This document shows, piece after piece, positions 1 to 12,300 of a stretch of DNA of 64,000 bases. The position numbers and the translations under genes are program-made. Position 1 is the first letter of the stretch; each line of letters begins with the position of its first letter. The notes beneath the pieces were generated by a model. That model had not been told where the DNA came from. It searched no databases and saw only the letters and a list, made by a program, of their open reading frames with translations. This DNA comes from Sphagnum compactum (Eukaryota > Bryophyta > Sphagnopsida > Sphagnales): assembly GCA_965153455.1 (NCBI GenBank), contig OZ234498.1, forward strand, positions 8,122,001-8,186,000, written 5' to 3'.

Positions 1-602
1 TTGCACCTCTTCACTTTGGAATGAGCCAAACAAATTTCAATTTGAAACTATTCAATTTACGATGATGATGATGAGTTATGAAATCTAATGTTGTCTTACT
101 TAAACCAGTTCCGATCAATCATTCATTTTCATTGAAATTTTTTGTATGGTTTGGTAAATTGCCTTAAGTTGATAAATTTCCACATTATTTATTTATTTTT
201 TCTTTCCTCCTGTTAAGGAATTTAAAACAATTTATTTGATTTTTTCAAATTTGTGAAGTTGGCAGGTTGGCGATCACGCACAAGGATGACTTAGCCAAAT
301 TTGGCTATGGGTCGAGAGGAAAGTAACAAAAGTTAGGATCCCCCTTATAATTGGAGGGCCTGTTGGAACCTAACTATTTTCTAAATATGGCGATTTAAAA
401 GTTTTGTTTTGTGGCAATCCCCCCCCCCCCGGCCTCGGAAGCCCCTAGGGTTTCACTGCGCTTGCGCGTCGGCTCGCTCGAAGAAGCGAGCGAGGGAGGT
501 CGCCTGGAGCAGGAGGAAGAAGAGGATGCAGACTGCTAAGCGGATTGCAACGGATGTTGGCCCGTGGGTGCGCAGCAAGCGTTGGAGAGCAGCGCCGCAG
601 TA
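1..602. other. Upstream spacer and leader region of the SMPD4-like gene
   Basis: AT-rich sequence up to about 410, then an abrupt change to GC-richer DNA beginning with a run of 12 C (419-430). The GC-rich stretch continues into the first coding exon and probably contains the promoter and 5' leader. I see no clear TATA box and no coding potential. The short ORFs in both strands here look like by-products of the GC-rich composition. Confidence 0.45.
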
Positions 603-662
603 ATGGATAGTAGTATGGATTTGCAGAAATTGATTTGCGCAAGTGGAGAAGACGGGAGCTAG
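603..662 (+). promoter_or_regulatory. Upstream ORF in the leader of the SMPD4-like gene
   Basis: ATG at 603 opens a 19-codon frame (begins MDSSMDLQ) that ends at TAG 660-662, 73 bases before the main start at 736 and in another frame. If the transcript starts upstream of 603, ribosomes would meet this ORF first, which could lower translation of the main ORF. The transcript start is not visible, so a regulatory role is inference. Confidence 0.35.
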
Positions 663-735
663 AGATATAGAAGAAGCGATTGCAGAAGAAGAAGAAGAAG
701 AAGAAGAAGAGAGGTGCTGCTCCGGGTCATTTGCA

Positions 736-3700
736 ATGGTAGGACGGCGTTCGATGACTGCGGACGTGGACGGCGACGCTCAACGCCTCCGATCGCTAAT
801 ACTACAATGCTCCAGTCGGGATATCGTGGCGGCATGCCAAGCCGTCGAAGCACAGCTGCAGACAGTCGGCGGAGAGCATGTGCGGGACTTCTATCGGCTG
901 TGTTTCCCGATTCTCCTGCGCAAGATCTTTGGCTTCGAGGATTCGCATGTGGCCGCCGCGGCGGTGGCGTCATCGTCGTTGTCTTCGTCGCAACAGGGTT
1001 CGTCTCCAGCTGGGGGTTGGCTGGCACAGGCTTCGCTTCCGGGGAATGAGGCGGCAGCCAAGGCGCTTATCTCTCTCTTGTCTCCTCGAGGCTCCTTGTT
1101 CTCGTCCCTGTTGGCGGCCGATAAGGAGACTTTTGTTCGCTACGTGTTTCCAACCGAGAGGTTGCCCGCATGGGTTCGAAGGCTTCTGTCCTTGGACAAA
1201 GGGGTGCACATGCTACGCCAGGTTTCTGCGCTTTTCAAGAACCGGATTATTGAAGACGCCACCGGGTCGATGCAGGTCAGTATGTTGTTACCAATGCACA
1301 CAACCCTGTTCCCTTCTCTCTCATGTTAGTTGTATAGTTTCTAGGGTTCCTCCTTTCTCTGTTTTGAAGTGCATGCTCTGGCTGACTTCTACACAATTGC
1401 ACATGCTACAATTTCTCTCTGATTCTTGAAATTTCATCCAGAAGTGACAGCAGATGATTGTCAAACACAAGAGTAGTAAACCCTAATTAGCTATGTTGCC
1501 TGAAGGACGCTCCACTGGAGCAATAAAACCTTAAACTCTTGCCAAGAGACCAAGTTGGAAGAGTTTGGCAGATATTGTCATGTTTTGTTGTGCAAAACCC
1601 TTAAACCCCTGCAGCAAAACCCTATAACCTCCACCATCCGAGTGATTACGGAACATCAGTAATAAGATGCATATGTAATGCCTATCTGAATGGGGCTGCA
1701 ACTACTGCCTCTGCTGTTGTCTATAGAATCTTAGTTTGTTGTCTTTCTTGATGAGCTACATCTATGCAGCTGGAATTTGAAGGGCAGAAGTTGAGTCTGC
1801 AAGTGTTTATGTAGATTCATGCTGCTGCTATGATGCTAGTGTATGCTCACAGTCATAATTTAAACTTATTTCTTAAACCTATTCCATTTGTAAAACTTAC
1901 CCATCTTGAGAATAAGCACTTCTTTTGCTTGCTATAGCTTTTGTGAAGAGAAGTGGCATGCAATGGCTGATACCAGGCAGATTCTGCCAAGGTTCCAAAT
2001 TTGTGGTAGCAATATTATTACTTGGACTATCGGACCCCCCTCAGACATCCACAACCTGTATGAGCTTGGTGGGCCATTTTTTGGGAGCAGATTCAAGACT
2101 TGGTTTGTGTTGGTTTTGTGCATTAACACTAGTTTTATGGTGCAGGTGCATTTGGATGTGTTTGAGTATTACATGTTCTGGTTTGCGTACTATGCTGTCT
2201 GCAAGGACCTGAATTCTTCACAAGGAGCTGTGGCTAGCAGACGGAGCCGCAACACAGCATCACGTTCAGCTCAGCTACGCACACAAATTGAGAGCTGGGC
2301 ATCATCCATACCTCGTCTACATCATTCTCCACAAGCCATTGGTGCCGGTGGAAATCCATATCTTCAACTCCTCAAACTGTATCTTTCTCACTTTGTGGCT
2401 TTTGGAAATGCTGGCAAAGCACTCCCAGGATCATCAGGTAACCGAGGATTGCAGCTACCAGTCGACAGTGGAGCTGCATCTCATGGCGATATTCTAATCT
2501 CCACATTAATTGAATTCTGGCTCATTGATGATGATTCTTGTCCCTTGCCACTGGCTGTGGGATTTCAGGCCACCATGACATATTCAGCTGTCTTATCCTA
2601 CATCCCGCCAGGAAGTGACCTAACTGACTCATTGAAAGTTCTAATCAAGTTTCTAAATAGCAACTTACGATCTTCGATTACTGAGCATTTGGGGACATCA
2701 CTGGTGACAGATGTAGGCTCAGTGTATTGTAGAAAGCCCATTGAGAGCCCAATTGGTCTTTTCGGATCACCTATGTCCTCACCACCAGGAAGCAGTATGC
2801 TCCCCTTGCCAACGAATCCCTATTCACAGACCTTGCAGAGACCTTTGTATCGGTTCTTGTTACGAGCTTTTCAATTGTGGCCCATAGGGACGCCCATCAG
2901 GAAGCTTTTGCAAGTGGTGGAGGTCTGGCTGGATTATTTGGAGCCCTGGAATGTGGGTTTAGATGCAGCAAATGCAAGACACCTTGCCCAGTGGCATTGG
3001 CTGAAAGATTCAGACCATGTGCGAACTGGAGAGTCCCTTAATGCAGGGTCACTGTCTCGTAATGTGTTTCAAAAGCAAGGGGAAGGGACTAATGGGCACA
3101 GGGCTCCTGGCCTAAGAAGTTCAGATCATGGGCTTACAACAGATGTGTACACAGATCAGTGGCAGGTAAGGGTTAAGAGGTTATATTATTTTTCTTTCTA
3201 CTGATGAGGGCCAAATTCATTGTGACCCAAATTGCAATCTGAGAACTGCAAATATTCCTCTCACTCTATGTCTGCAAAATGGTTTCATACTTTCATCTGC
3301 TCATATTTGGGAAGTATGTGATGTTGGTTGTAGGGTTATGTATTGGCCAACTACCTTTTCTATACATCCTTGGTTACACATTTTTTGGAAGCTGTGTTGA
3401 AATTTGTGCATATTGATCCAGAGGCAGTCCTTCAGATGACATATAAGGTGTGCATTGTTTTGTCCCTCCTGTTAAGAAAGTATGTTGCAGTACCATATCA
3501 AGGTAACATAGTAAAGATTACATAATCAAAGAAAGTGTACAATCTATTTTGGACCTCTCTTGGTGATAAGCCTGTGTACCATTCATAATAGTAATACTGT
3601 CAGAAGACCTATGATGAAAAGTGCAGTTATCTATGACAGTCAGTCCTGTGATTCAAAATTCATTTTGGCCTCTACAAGCTTGTGGCTTAGATTGATGGAG

Positions 3701-6700
3701 TACCTTCCAATTCTGCTGTAGATATCTGATTTAGAATTTTCTTAATCAGGTTCTAAATGTACTAGCAAGATCAAAGGAGCTTGTTGACCTTTTGAGAAAG
3801 GTGGAGCTGGCATATGCCACTCACTTTTATGGCTGCCCCACTCACTCCAGCAATGTCTTGCTTGACCTAGCCCCTATCCTCCAGGAGCAACTCCAGGTTC
3901 TAATCCTACACCTTCAACCTTGGAGAGCATTTTCTCTCCTGTTATGATGCTGTGTGTGATTATTGTTTTGGAGATCCATGGAGCATTGTGATATTAAGGA
4001 GAGCTATCTTATTGCTGCAATTGCAGTCTTTTGGCTTCTTTCTAAGGTTTCAAATTTGAGCCCGAAATGAAAAACTGCCAGCTGTTCAATTGTCGGGATG
4101 ATCACATGAATTTTTCAGCCAATCTGTGATTCATTTTGTCAGGCGTTCTGGAACGGTGATGTATACCTGTGAGGTATTGGCGTATATGGAACTATGCACG
4201 AGGGATCAATCATAGGCTGATAGTTTTAGGATTTTGATCTGTAGCTATAGATCTAGATATAGAGACCAGTTTCAGATTGTCCAGATCAGCCCAGTTTGTA
4301 GATTTATGTATTTTACACATTATTTCAGCAAGGCCAATTTTTATGTTCCCTTCTCATGAAATGTACTCAGATTCTTGTATTCATTCAGCTTGTGCAGTTT
4401 CAGGTTTGGGTCAGTTTGTCAAACCATGCACGCTGACTCTGATTTCATGCTTAATCTATGCTGTGAATAATTAGCATGCACAAGATGTAAATGAGAAGTG
4501 AAATGGGTTAGAAAAATGTGGAAGTATTTTTGCTCACTTGTATTGTTTCGTCCATCCTGTCTATCTTGTTTATGAGCCATATAACTGAATAATTAAGTTT
4601 CACTGTTATATGCAACTGATTTGGTGATGGCCTGTGGGGGGTGAAGGATTGGGAGGAAGGTGCAGGTATGAATGAGGAGCAAGAACATGGAGATGGAATT
4701 CTTTTTCGGTCATTGTCTTTCCATAGGAAACCTCCGCAGTTACATCTTTTCAGCATGAGTGACAATGGTGGCAATCGCCTTCTTCAGGTCAGTAACTCTA
4801 TATAAACAATTTGGTGTCCCTTAATTTTGGGAGTGTGTCTTCCTGTGTGTTGTATCTAAACCCCACACAATTGGATAGTTTGTTACCAAATAAATATATT
4901 CTCTAATTGTCTTGAATTCTCATTCCTCATTGTCTGTTCCTTTGTTACTACTTACATGGATAAGTGTAGTAATAATTGTGTTTTTGTTTGTAAAAAGCTC
5001 TATGTTTCTTCACTTTTCGTTGAGCTTAATTCCCCAGTTGGTACATATGTGGTCTCAGATCTTGCCCAATGAGAAATTCTTAAATCTCATCATTCTTGTA
5101 ATAAGGGTCATAATTTTAGTGGTGGAAAGTGTGGCCCTTGTCTTCTGTTTCTTTGTGCTGTTTGGAAGTTTCATAAAAATCTGATTAAACTAAGATTTAT
5201 TTGTGCAGCCAGTTCCACTTCCCTTACTGAAGTTTCTTAGTGGCTTAGTTCTTTCTACAAAGCTAATTTTCCCACAGTTAAACACCTTTGGGTGTAAAAA
5301 CTCAAAAAGGCTCATGTTCCTTCTATTAGTAGTTGGATTCTCAATGACTCTACAGGAGTAGTAGATGTGATATAATTCCTTACTCTTTTGAGAACAAAAG
5401 TTGATAAAGCTTCTCCATTCTTGTTCCAATTGTTTGATTTTTCAACTCAATACACTAAGGTAGACCTGACAGATCTTAAAGATTGTATAAAAGTTCTGAT
5501 AAGTAAAGTGTTTAATCAGATGTTTAAACTTCATTGTTTTAAGTTTTTGTTGGTTCAAAGCACAGCTTTGAACTTCAGGTATTTGTGGCTTAAGAACAAG
5601 GAAGAGATAAATTTGTTTGAAACTCTACATAGCTTTAAAGTTGTGGAGGCTTCAGACATAATCTCTTGGCTGGATTTGTTGTTAGATAATTTGTTCTTAT
5701 AGACAATTGTGTTGTCTATTTAGTTAATTTATATCTTTTTTCTATGATTTCAATTTTCTCAAGCACCTCTTGAAGCACCTGTCCTGTTGTCCTTCATATA
5801 TTATCCCTTGTTTGTAGGTTTGTGGATGGTCTTTTTGTTCCTGACTTTCCAGACTTTGAGAGTTTTATGTACCTAGACAAGACTCTTTTGGTGGTGGCAT
5901 ATCCCCAAAAACATCTTGTGATTTGAATTGTACTTCTAAAGGCTTCTCTTGTAACTTCTTGGATCCAGCTGTGAAGCAAAGTCCTCAAGGTATATATCCT
6001 GTGATATCTTTGATAAAGTTCTCAACCAGAGTATGCAGGTATTGACATGATTTGTATGCCTCATGTTCATTCCAATATCTCTATTGCTGCCAAGTTTGGA
6101 GTTATCAATAGTCGATTTTACAGGTTTTTGAGGCTTTGTAGTTCTAAAGCTTTCTTTGTCTCTCAATGGCCAGTCTTATTGTCCTTCTGAAGAATAAAGG
6201 CTGCCCTCTGTTAAAGAGGGCTAGAGGGTTGCTCAATAAAGTAAAATTCCTTTTTGGAATTTCAGCATTTGGAGTATTCCAAATGATTCTGCATAGAGTC
6301 TCATAAGTGGGGAGCTTCTTGTAAGCCCACTGGGTCTATGTTTTCTCTGCAGTCTTTTTCTGTATGTTTTGTCTTCTTTTCTGTAAGTTTGCTTGTGTTT
6401 TCTCCTTGTGTTGTTGATTGTTGCTAGCCAGTATCATGGCTGAGACTTCCTGTTGCCTCCAGACCTTCTGGACCTGCAGTAGAAACTCAGTACACAGGTT
6501 AGTGTTCACACTGGCCTACACCCACTGTAGGGAGCTGATGAAGTCAGTTGGGAAGTTGTGATAGTGAAGTCACTATCATATGTGGTACTGTTGATGGTTC
6601 CTGAACAAGTGAGAGACTGTTGCTGTTGTTCATACTGCATGTGTGCATTTTTTGTTTTCTTGTTCTTGTTTTGTGTTTGTTGAGTTGTCCTTTGCTTTCA

Positions 6701-7926
6701 GCTTTTTTAGCCTTTTTCTGGAAGTATTTCTGTGACTTAAAGAAGTATTAACCTTGTTCTGGCTCTTCTTAATTGTGAGAACAGAGATTTCTTGATTCTT
6801 ATGAGAGATATTGTCCAGAACTGCGAACTTGAGAGGAGAGTCTTCACTTGCAAGCCAGAGTTAGTCATGCAAGTAGCAGACAGTTGTAGGCATGAACCTA
6901 CAAAGCTTGATTGACTGCAAATAATATGATGTATTGACTTGGTATTTGTGGAATGAAACTACCACTAATTGTGATGAAGGATTGCAATATCAGGTCAGAA
7001 TGATTTTAGCATGACTTGAGTGCACCTTGGATAAGTGACTACCTAAAAATAGTGGATGGATAAGCATACAGTACTTCTTGCCAGCAAAGGCAAAAGTCCC
7101 AGTAGCATTTACCAGTAGTTTGTTGGTAGTCCTTGCTACACATCTTTCCATCAAGGTTGAGTAGGTGCATAATCTGAGGACTGTCAGGGTTTTGGACTAA
7201 CGGTGATGTGTTTTATTTGCTTGCTGAATGTGGCAGGCACTGTTCATGCGAGCAGAAGTGGAGATGCAGAGCTCTTCAAGTGAGAAGCTTCTTGTTGGTG
7301 CGCAAGGCCTGGAGGCAGTAAAAGACACAGCAAGGAAAATTTTCAATTTCCAACCAATAGAGCAGCCATCAGGGACATCACCAGGGTTCAGCCAATCCTC
7401 ACCCCAAGGGAACCTGTATTCTGACCCTCACAATGGGGCTTTGAGTTCTAGACCCTTGGGACTCAAACGCCACTCATGGCAAGATGTGAGATACCGGGGT
7501 GATTGGATGAGGCGGCCTATTGAAAGCACTGAAGTTGCATTTCTGGCACGCTTATTTGTAAGACTTTCCGACTCCATAAATAACACATTAGGATTGACTG
7601 TGCCCCTGGACATAGTAAAGGTAGATGAGGGGCCGTCAGCAAGGATCCAGACAGAGAGTGGACTATTGCAACCCCCTGAGGTTGAGGTTCCTAGTAGTAG
7701 TAACGGACAGGGAGAGATTAAATTATCTGATATCCTACTTCTAGCTAAAGGTGTTCTATGGCAGGTGGTGTCAATTTTGCAGCTAGAGGCTCGGAATAGG
7801 GGCTGGAGGATTAATTTACGGGGAATGGCAGAGAAGAAGTTTCTTGTGAATTTAACTTTAGTGTTGCTGGTGTACTGGGTGGTACACTCTATCGTGAGCT
7901 TCATCTCATCATACACCAATTCCTAG
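736..7926 (+). CDS. SMPD4: SMPD4-like (neutral sphingomyelinase 3/mit_SMPDase family) membrane protein
   Basis: Six exons read in phase with GT-AG introns: 736-1275, 2146-3165, 3334-3447, 3750-3896, about 4647-4787 and 7237-7926, giving about 883 residues (human SMPD4 is about 866). The frame is open upstream to a GTG at 643, but 736 is the first ATG in it. Family-like segments include the aromatic FEYYMFWFAYY stretch opening exon 2, the PLYRFLLRAFQLWP segment, the VEVWLDYLEPWN segment near residue 450, and a single C-terminal membrane anchor at about residues 850-878 (FLVNLTLVLLVYWVV). Animal SMPD4 is a tail-anchored ER/nuclear-envelope protein linked to sphingomyelin hydrolysis and nuclear-pore biology. 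Plants make little sphingomyelin, so the plant substrate is uncertain. The start of exon 5 is the weakest junction: 4647 and 4656 are both in frame and the acceptor is pyrimidine-poor. The last intron (4788-7236, 2.4 kb) is unusually long and could hide a small exon. Family assignment is from eye recognition only. Confidence 0.7.
4788..7236 (+). other. Long last intron of the SMPD4-like gene
   Basis: A 2449-bp interval between the coding exon ending at 4787 (CAG before gtcagt) and the one starting at 7237 (after tggcag). It is T-rich on the coding strand, as expected for a plant intron. The ORFs inside it, for example 5388-5702 and 4912-5184, are short, T-rich and match nothing I know. The exons on either side join in phase without it. 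Confidence 0.6.
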
Positions 7927-9235
7927 ATGCAGACCCTTTGTGTAAAAAAAAAGCATAGGTTAACTTTCAACTTTCAAGGTCCTGAGTCCAGGCTTACAGC
8001 AGTCCAGTGCATTTGCATATGATGAGTCTTTTGAGGAATGTGTTTGGTTACAGCATATGCGTGTAAGAGAAGGTTGAACTCATCTCAAGCAACATAAGAA
8101 TGCAGGTTTCTTACTTTTGCAAAACTCTGTGCAATGAATGAATAAGAATTCATTGTCATGGTGAATAGGCACACACCATATCCTAATACCTTTCACCTCC
8201 TTTAGTGAGGCCTCTTAGAGCATCTCCATCCACACCCTGTATTTATTACATTGATCCCTTACATCGATGCTCTATGATAATGTTAGTATGTAGCTTGAGT
8301 TTTAGGATTGAAATTGCACATGTGCTTGGAAGGTGGCTTAAGTTTTTCTAGTCCCAACCAATTGACTAATAGTGTGACATTTGTGTAAAGCTTGAGAATG
8401 TGTGTTGAAGATACTAAAAAGAGTACACATTTGATGTCCCTATAAGTACTATGTATCATGTAGTTTTTGCCCTTGCCTACTAAGGCAAGGATATTGTGTT
8501 TAGATTCATTGTAGAGTATAGTAGCTTAAGGGATTTTAATAGGCCCCTAGGTAATAGTAATAGGTCTATTATTATACCAGGATTTTGGAAAGATGATATT
8601 TTGACTTGAAATTAGTTATAGAGTTATAATATCTTCAAGGATTTTCGTTTCTTTTAGAGGGTTTCTCTGAAGATTATACTTTTGCATGAATTTCCATAAT
8701 TCTTCTTTTGCCTTAAAATACTTTTTAATGTAAATGACAAGGCCACGGTGTGACACACCCCTTCTTATATTGGTGGTGCAAGGGCCTTTTCCCATCACAT
8801 TAACCACATTGGCCAACCCATTTTCATCTTTCTTAAATATGATATATCATAAAAGTCCAAAAACCACAAAAAAACCTGAAAACTTGAAACTGGCCGAGAA
8901 TTCAAAACCAACAGGTCTTATCAAGTGTAAAATCATTAGTTCCAGGAATTAGTGATCAAGAAATTTCACTTTGCCTAGAATTCAATGAGTTTTATTTTTT
9001 GAAAATACTTCTTAAACTCAGATTCAAACTCTTTTTTGTTAAAAACTCTAAACCCAGTCCCAACTATTTGTTTAAAAACCAAGGTTCAAGAAGGGACATT
9101 CCTAAGCCTTTAAAGATGGCCCTAAACTCTTGAGACATTTCAAGGTGACCTAGAGTTCTTTAAAGTCCTACCAACAAATTTCTTTAAACCCTTTTACATA
9201 AAATTACCTTTTGCATTCATGTGAAAGTTCAATAC
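7927..9235. other. 3' flank of the SMPD4-like gene and spacer
   Basis: The 3' untranslated region probably lies in the first few hundred bases, but no decisive polyadenylation signal is seen. The remainder is AT-rich and non-coding. It contains the short palindromic element at 8216-8274. The overlapping ORFs at 8616-8816 and 8734-8952 have no recognisable content. Confidence 0.5.
8216..8274. repeat. Small inverted-repeat element with GAGCATCTCC terminus
   Basis: Nine-base perfect arms (TAGAGCATC at 8216-8224 and GATGCTCTA at 8266-8274) enclose 41 bases. The left arm reads TTAGAGCATCTCCA, the same terminus seen at 59566 and 59951. It may be a very small or internally deleted relative of the TTA-flanked MITE at 59569-59950. 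Confidence 0.4.
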
Positions 9236-9239
9236 CTTG

Positions 9240-9325
9240 TTGCGGCAAGCTTGACATTTCCTTGACATCGATGCACTTGACATCTTCTTTGATATCTGAC
9301 ACTATGTCAAGTCATGACATATATT
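9240..9325. repeat. Short degenerate CTTGACATC repeat block
   Basis: Several close copies of a CTTGACATc(t/g) motif lie within 80 bases, ending in the palindromic TATGTCAAGTCATGACATA. It resembles the larger block at 10780-11050. Confidence 0.4.
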
Positions 9326-9829
9326 ATTTCACATATGACTATGTTTGTAATAATTCATGGTATTAATGGCTACATGATTGCCATAGTAGCCTAGGAGATT
9401 AGGTTATTTTGTGTTGAATATCTAATTATGTTTTCAAAAAATACTTGAAAAAATAATTTTTTTTATTAGAATAGTCAACAAAGGTATTATTTGACGATTG
9501 TTTTGATTGTCAAGGTCCTTATTTCCAAGTAAAATTTTAAAACATATTTTCAATATTTTGGCATTGTTTTTAATCACTGATTTTTTCTTCTAATAATTAA
9601 TTATCATTGAATTTGTTACGTTAGTACGATATGTAATAAAATTGGACTCATGACTTCTGCCACTAGTTGTATTTGTGGTCATAATAATTTATGCAATTTG
9701 TCATGTGACCGTATGACTACAATCGAGAAAAAAGTGAATTTTATTATTGTTGCAAAAATATATAATTACATAATATATATTTATTGACTTATGAAATATA
9801 CACATGTTTAAGCATAGTAAAACCAGGTG

Positions 9830-10391
9830 GACAATATAGCTACCTACTTATTAGTTTAGGCCTAGGTAAATAGGTAGGTGGCTTAGGTAAGTAGGATTCT
9901 ATTGAATTTATTAATCACAAACATTTTTTATTGACTCATCCCAAGTGTTACTTGCAATTTGAATACTTTTAATGCATGTATTATGTGTAAACTATGTTTT
10001 CATTTAGTTATATAGTTATAAGGTTAAATTTGTTGATAAAGGATATGAGATAAATTTCATGAAAAGGAAACATTACAACATTATCCCACATTGTCTTGTA
10101 CAAAGGTAGCCCACCTATTTATTTATTTTCATACCATCTATTACCAAACCCAATTACTTACCTAGCTTAATGTAAGCTTAAGCCAAGATAAAATAATATG
10201 CACGTAAGTAGGTGTAAATAAGTATGTAGCTTAATTAGGTACCTATCTACCATAGGTTATGTAGGTAGGTTATAATTTAATTATTACCTATTTAACCTAC
10301 ACATCTATTACCTACTTAGTTAAGTAGGTAGGTATGTAGGTAGCTTAGGTAAATATGTTAGATAGGTAGGTAGGTCTACCTACTTATCATT
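9830..10391. repeat. TAGG/CCTA tetranucleotide-derived block (copy A)
   Basis: Clusters of TAGGTAGG and its complement CCTACCTA alternate through about 560 bases, so the block can fold back on itself in many registers (for example GGTAGGTAGGTCTACCTACTT near 10366-10386, where the two orientations meet head to head). The same sequence type occurs at 24213-24372 inside a CACTA element. No coding potential. Confidence 0.7.
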
Positions 10392-10779
10392 AGACCCCGG
10401 CTTACCCCTATATTTTTAGATATATGCCTTTACGTGATATATTCCTAGTGCACCTTTAATAAACCTTAATATATACCTAGGGACATCAAGTCAATATTAT
10501 CATTGTGATTAATATTTGATTATATTTGCAACTAATGTAATATGTCATGGGTTGGGTGAATGACAAATCACCCATAACTCATTTGCCTAAATAAATTGTC
10601 ATTAATTGCATGTCAAGTTGTAAATATGACCAATGGAAGAGGTCAATATAATCACATATAGTCAAATTAATTATCACGTGTCATATATGATTACATGTTA
10701 TGTTTAAGCATCAGTAATAAAATGTTCAAGTCATGAATACCATGTCTTGACATAATGTGATACCAATTTTTTTTTATAG

Positions 10780-11050
10780 TTTGATGTCCTTCTCAAGATC
10801 TATTGACATCTTTCTTGACACCCTCGACCTCCCCTAACATCCTTTTTGGTATCTTAACCTTCCTTGTGCTACCAAATAAAAACATTTCTTTCCTATCCAC
10901 CCCAACACCCTTGACATTCCTAATGTCCTCCCAAGTGTCCTTCAATGTTCCTTAACATCCTTCTCAAAGCCCATGATGTTCTTTGACATCCTTCCATATG
11001 ACTATCTTCCATCACCATTTCCACGTTCTTGTTGTCCCAACATGTTTCCG
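10780..11050 (+). repeat. Degenerate minisatellite of TTGACATCCTT-type units
   Basis: Irregular repetition of 20-30-base units around the words gacatcctt, aacatcctt and aatgtcct. A block at about 41990-42440 carries the complementary words (ggatgt, ggtgttaa, aggacat), so the two may be related in opposite orientation. Non-coding. Confidence 0.5.
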
Positions 11051-11229
11051 CAGTTGAATGAGCCTAATGAAGATATTCCCAAACCAAAACATCCCATCTT
11101 AATCTAGTTTTTTTTATTAGGGACACCCAAATTTGGGATGTCTAGCAAGTCGATGTCATAATCCAAGGGTTGTCCTTTTGGGACTTGAGCCAAACAACCC
11201 TTTTGAAAACTAAGTACCAATCAACATTA

Positions 11230-11710
11230 GTGCGAGCAATATTTAATTAATAGTCAATTGACAACCAAGTTGCAAAACTACTTTTAGTAATTACATGTAT
11301 CATCTAATTAGATGGTCAATTTAAATTCAATATACATGTCATAATTAACAACTAATAGTAACAAAACTAATTTTAATAAATGCATTTATGTTACATGTTA
11401 TATGAAATGGTTGATATAAATTTAAAATGGATAGTGTAAACATTATGTAATTAAAACAACCAATTCATGTAACATTTGACTAGTGCTTGAACAAGAACTT
11501 AATTAACAACCAATTATTGAAAAAATACATTTAAAATAAATCGATGTATGATTTTATTTTACATTATTCATGGTTGATTTAAATTTAAAATGAATGGTAA
11601 CATAATCTTAATTGATAGCTTATTAACAATAAACCATTGCAAAATTAGTTTTGATAAATCTATGCACTAGTATCTATTATTGTATCTAAAGTTTATCTAA
11701 ATTCAAAACA
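11230..11710. repeat. Degenerate tandem repeats of roughly 100-190 bp
   Basis: Four imperfect units repeat the succession ttaattaacaacca, gcaaaactaattttaataaatgcat and ttgatttaaatttaaaatgaatgg. Units are diverged and of variable length, suggesting an old array. AT-rich and non-coding. Confidence 0.45.
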
Positions 11711-11792
11711 AGTAGTTTGAAACTTTTCCTTCAATCCTCAAAAAAGTGTTAGGCATTTTGGAGCTCAACAATAAAACTGCACAAGTTCATAG

Positions 11793-12030
11793 AACTTGTG
11801 ATCCAACCTTGGAACTCTTGGCCACATAGAACTGCATGCAATCATCGTGGACCTCAAGGTACCATGAATTAATCATTCTCCTCTCTATGCACTACACATG
11901 TCCAAACTCCAAACTTGTGATCCAACCTTGAACTCTTGTCTGCAGAGAGCTGTATGCACTCATTTGTGGACCTCAAGGTCTATGCATTAAATTCAATCCC
12001 ACCTCTATGTAATATTCATGTCCAATGCCA
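11793..12030. repeat. Tandem duplication, period 119 bp
   Basis: Copy 1 at 11793-11911 and copy 2 at 11912-12030 both start with aacttgtgatccaacctt and share the internal phrase gtggacctcaaggt and the end catgtccaa. The copies differ at many positions, so the duplication is not recent. Confidence 0.7.
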
Positions 12031-12195
12031 ATTATGCATGCTCAAAAACTAATATGTCACGACTTGCACTTTCCATAACCCAAAACTAGTAAATTGGTAA
12101 GGAGTTGATTCCAGAAACTATTACCATGTGCTATAGAATACACCTAGGAACACTCGTCAAACCATCCTTGCACCTTCTCAGTAGCGGTGTACCAA

Positions 12196-12300
12196 ACACA
12201 AGTGAAATTCCCAACTTAGTTGGCAAAATGTACAACACAAGTGAAATTCCCAACTTAGTTGGCAACACGTACAACACAAGTGAAATTACCAACAAAATTT
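12196..12300 (+). repeat. Three-copy 39-bp tandem repeat
   Basis: Units starting acacaagtgaaatt at 12196, 12235 and 12274, a constant period of 39 bases. The first two units are nearly identical and the third is partial. 39 is divisible by three, so the open frame through it simply repeats; I do not regard it as coding. Confidence 0.8.

Noticed and set aside
659-1209. Overlapping ORFs on both strands in the first SMPD4 exon
   Set aside because: Shadows in a GC-rich exon; the + frame continues in phase into exon 2 and the others do not.
1906-2145. Extension of SMPD4 exon 2 upstream to 1906
   Set aside because: The acceptor at 2145 (tggtgcag) joins exon 1 in phase and the sequence before it is T-rich and unlike the family.
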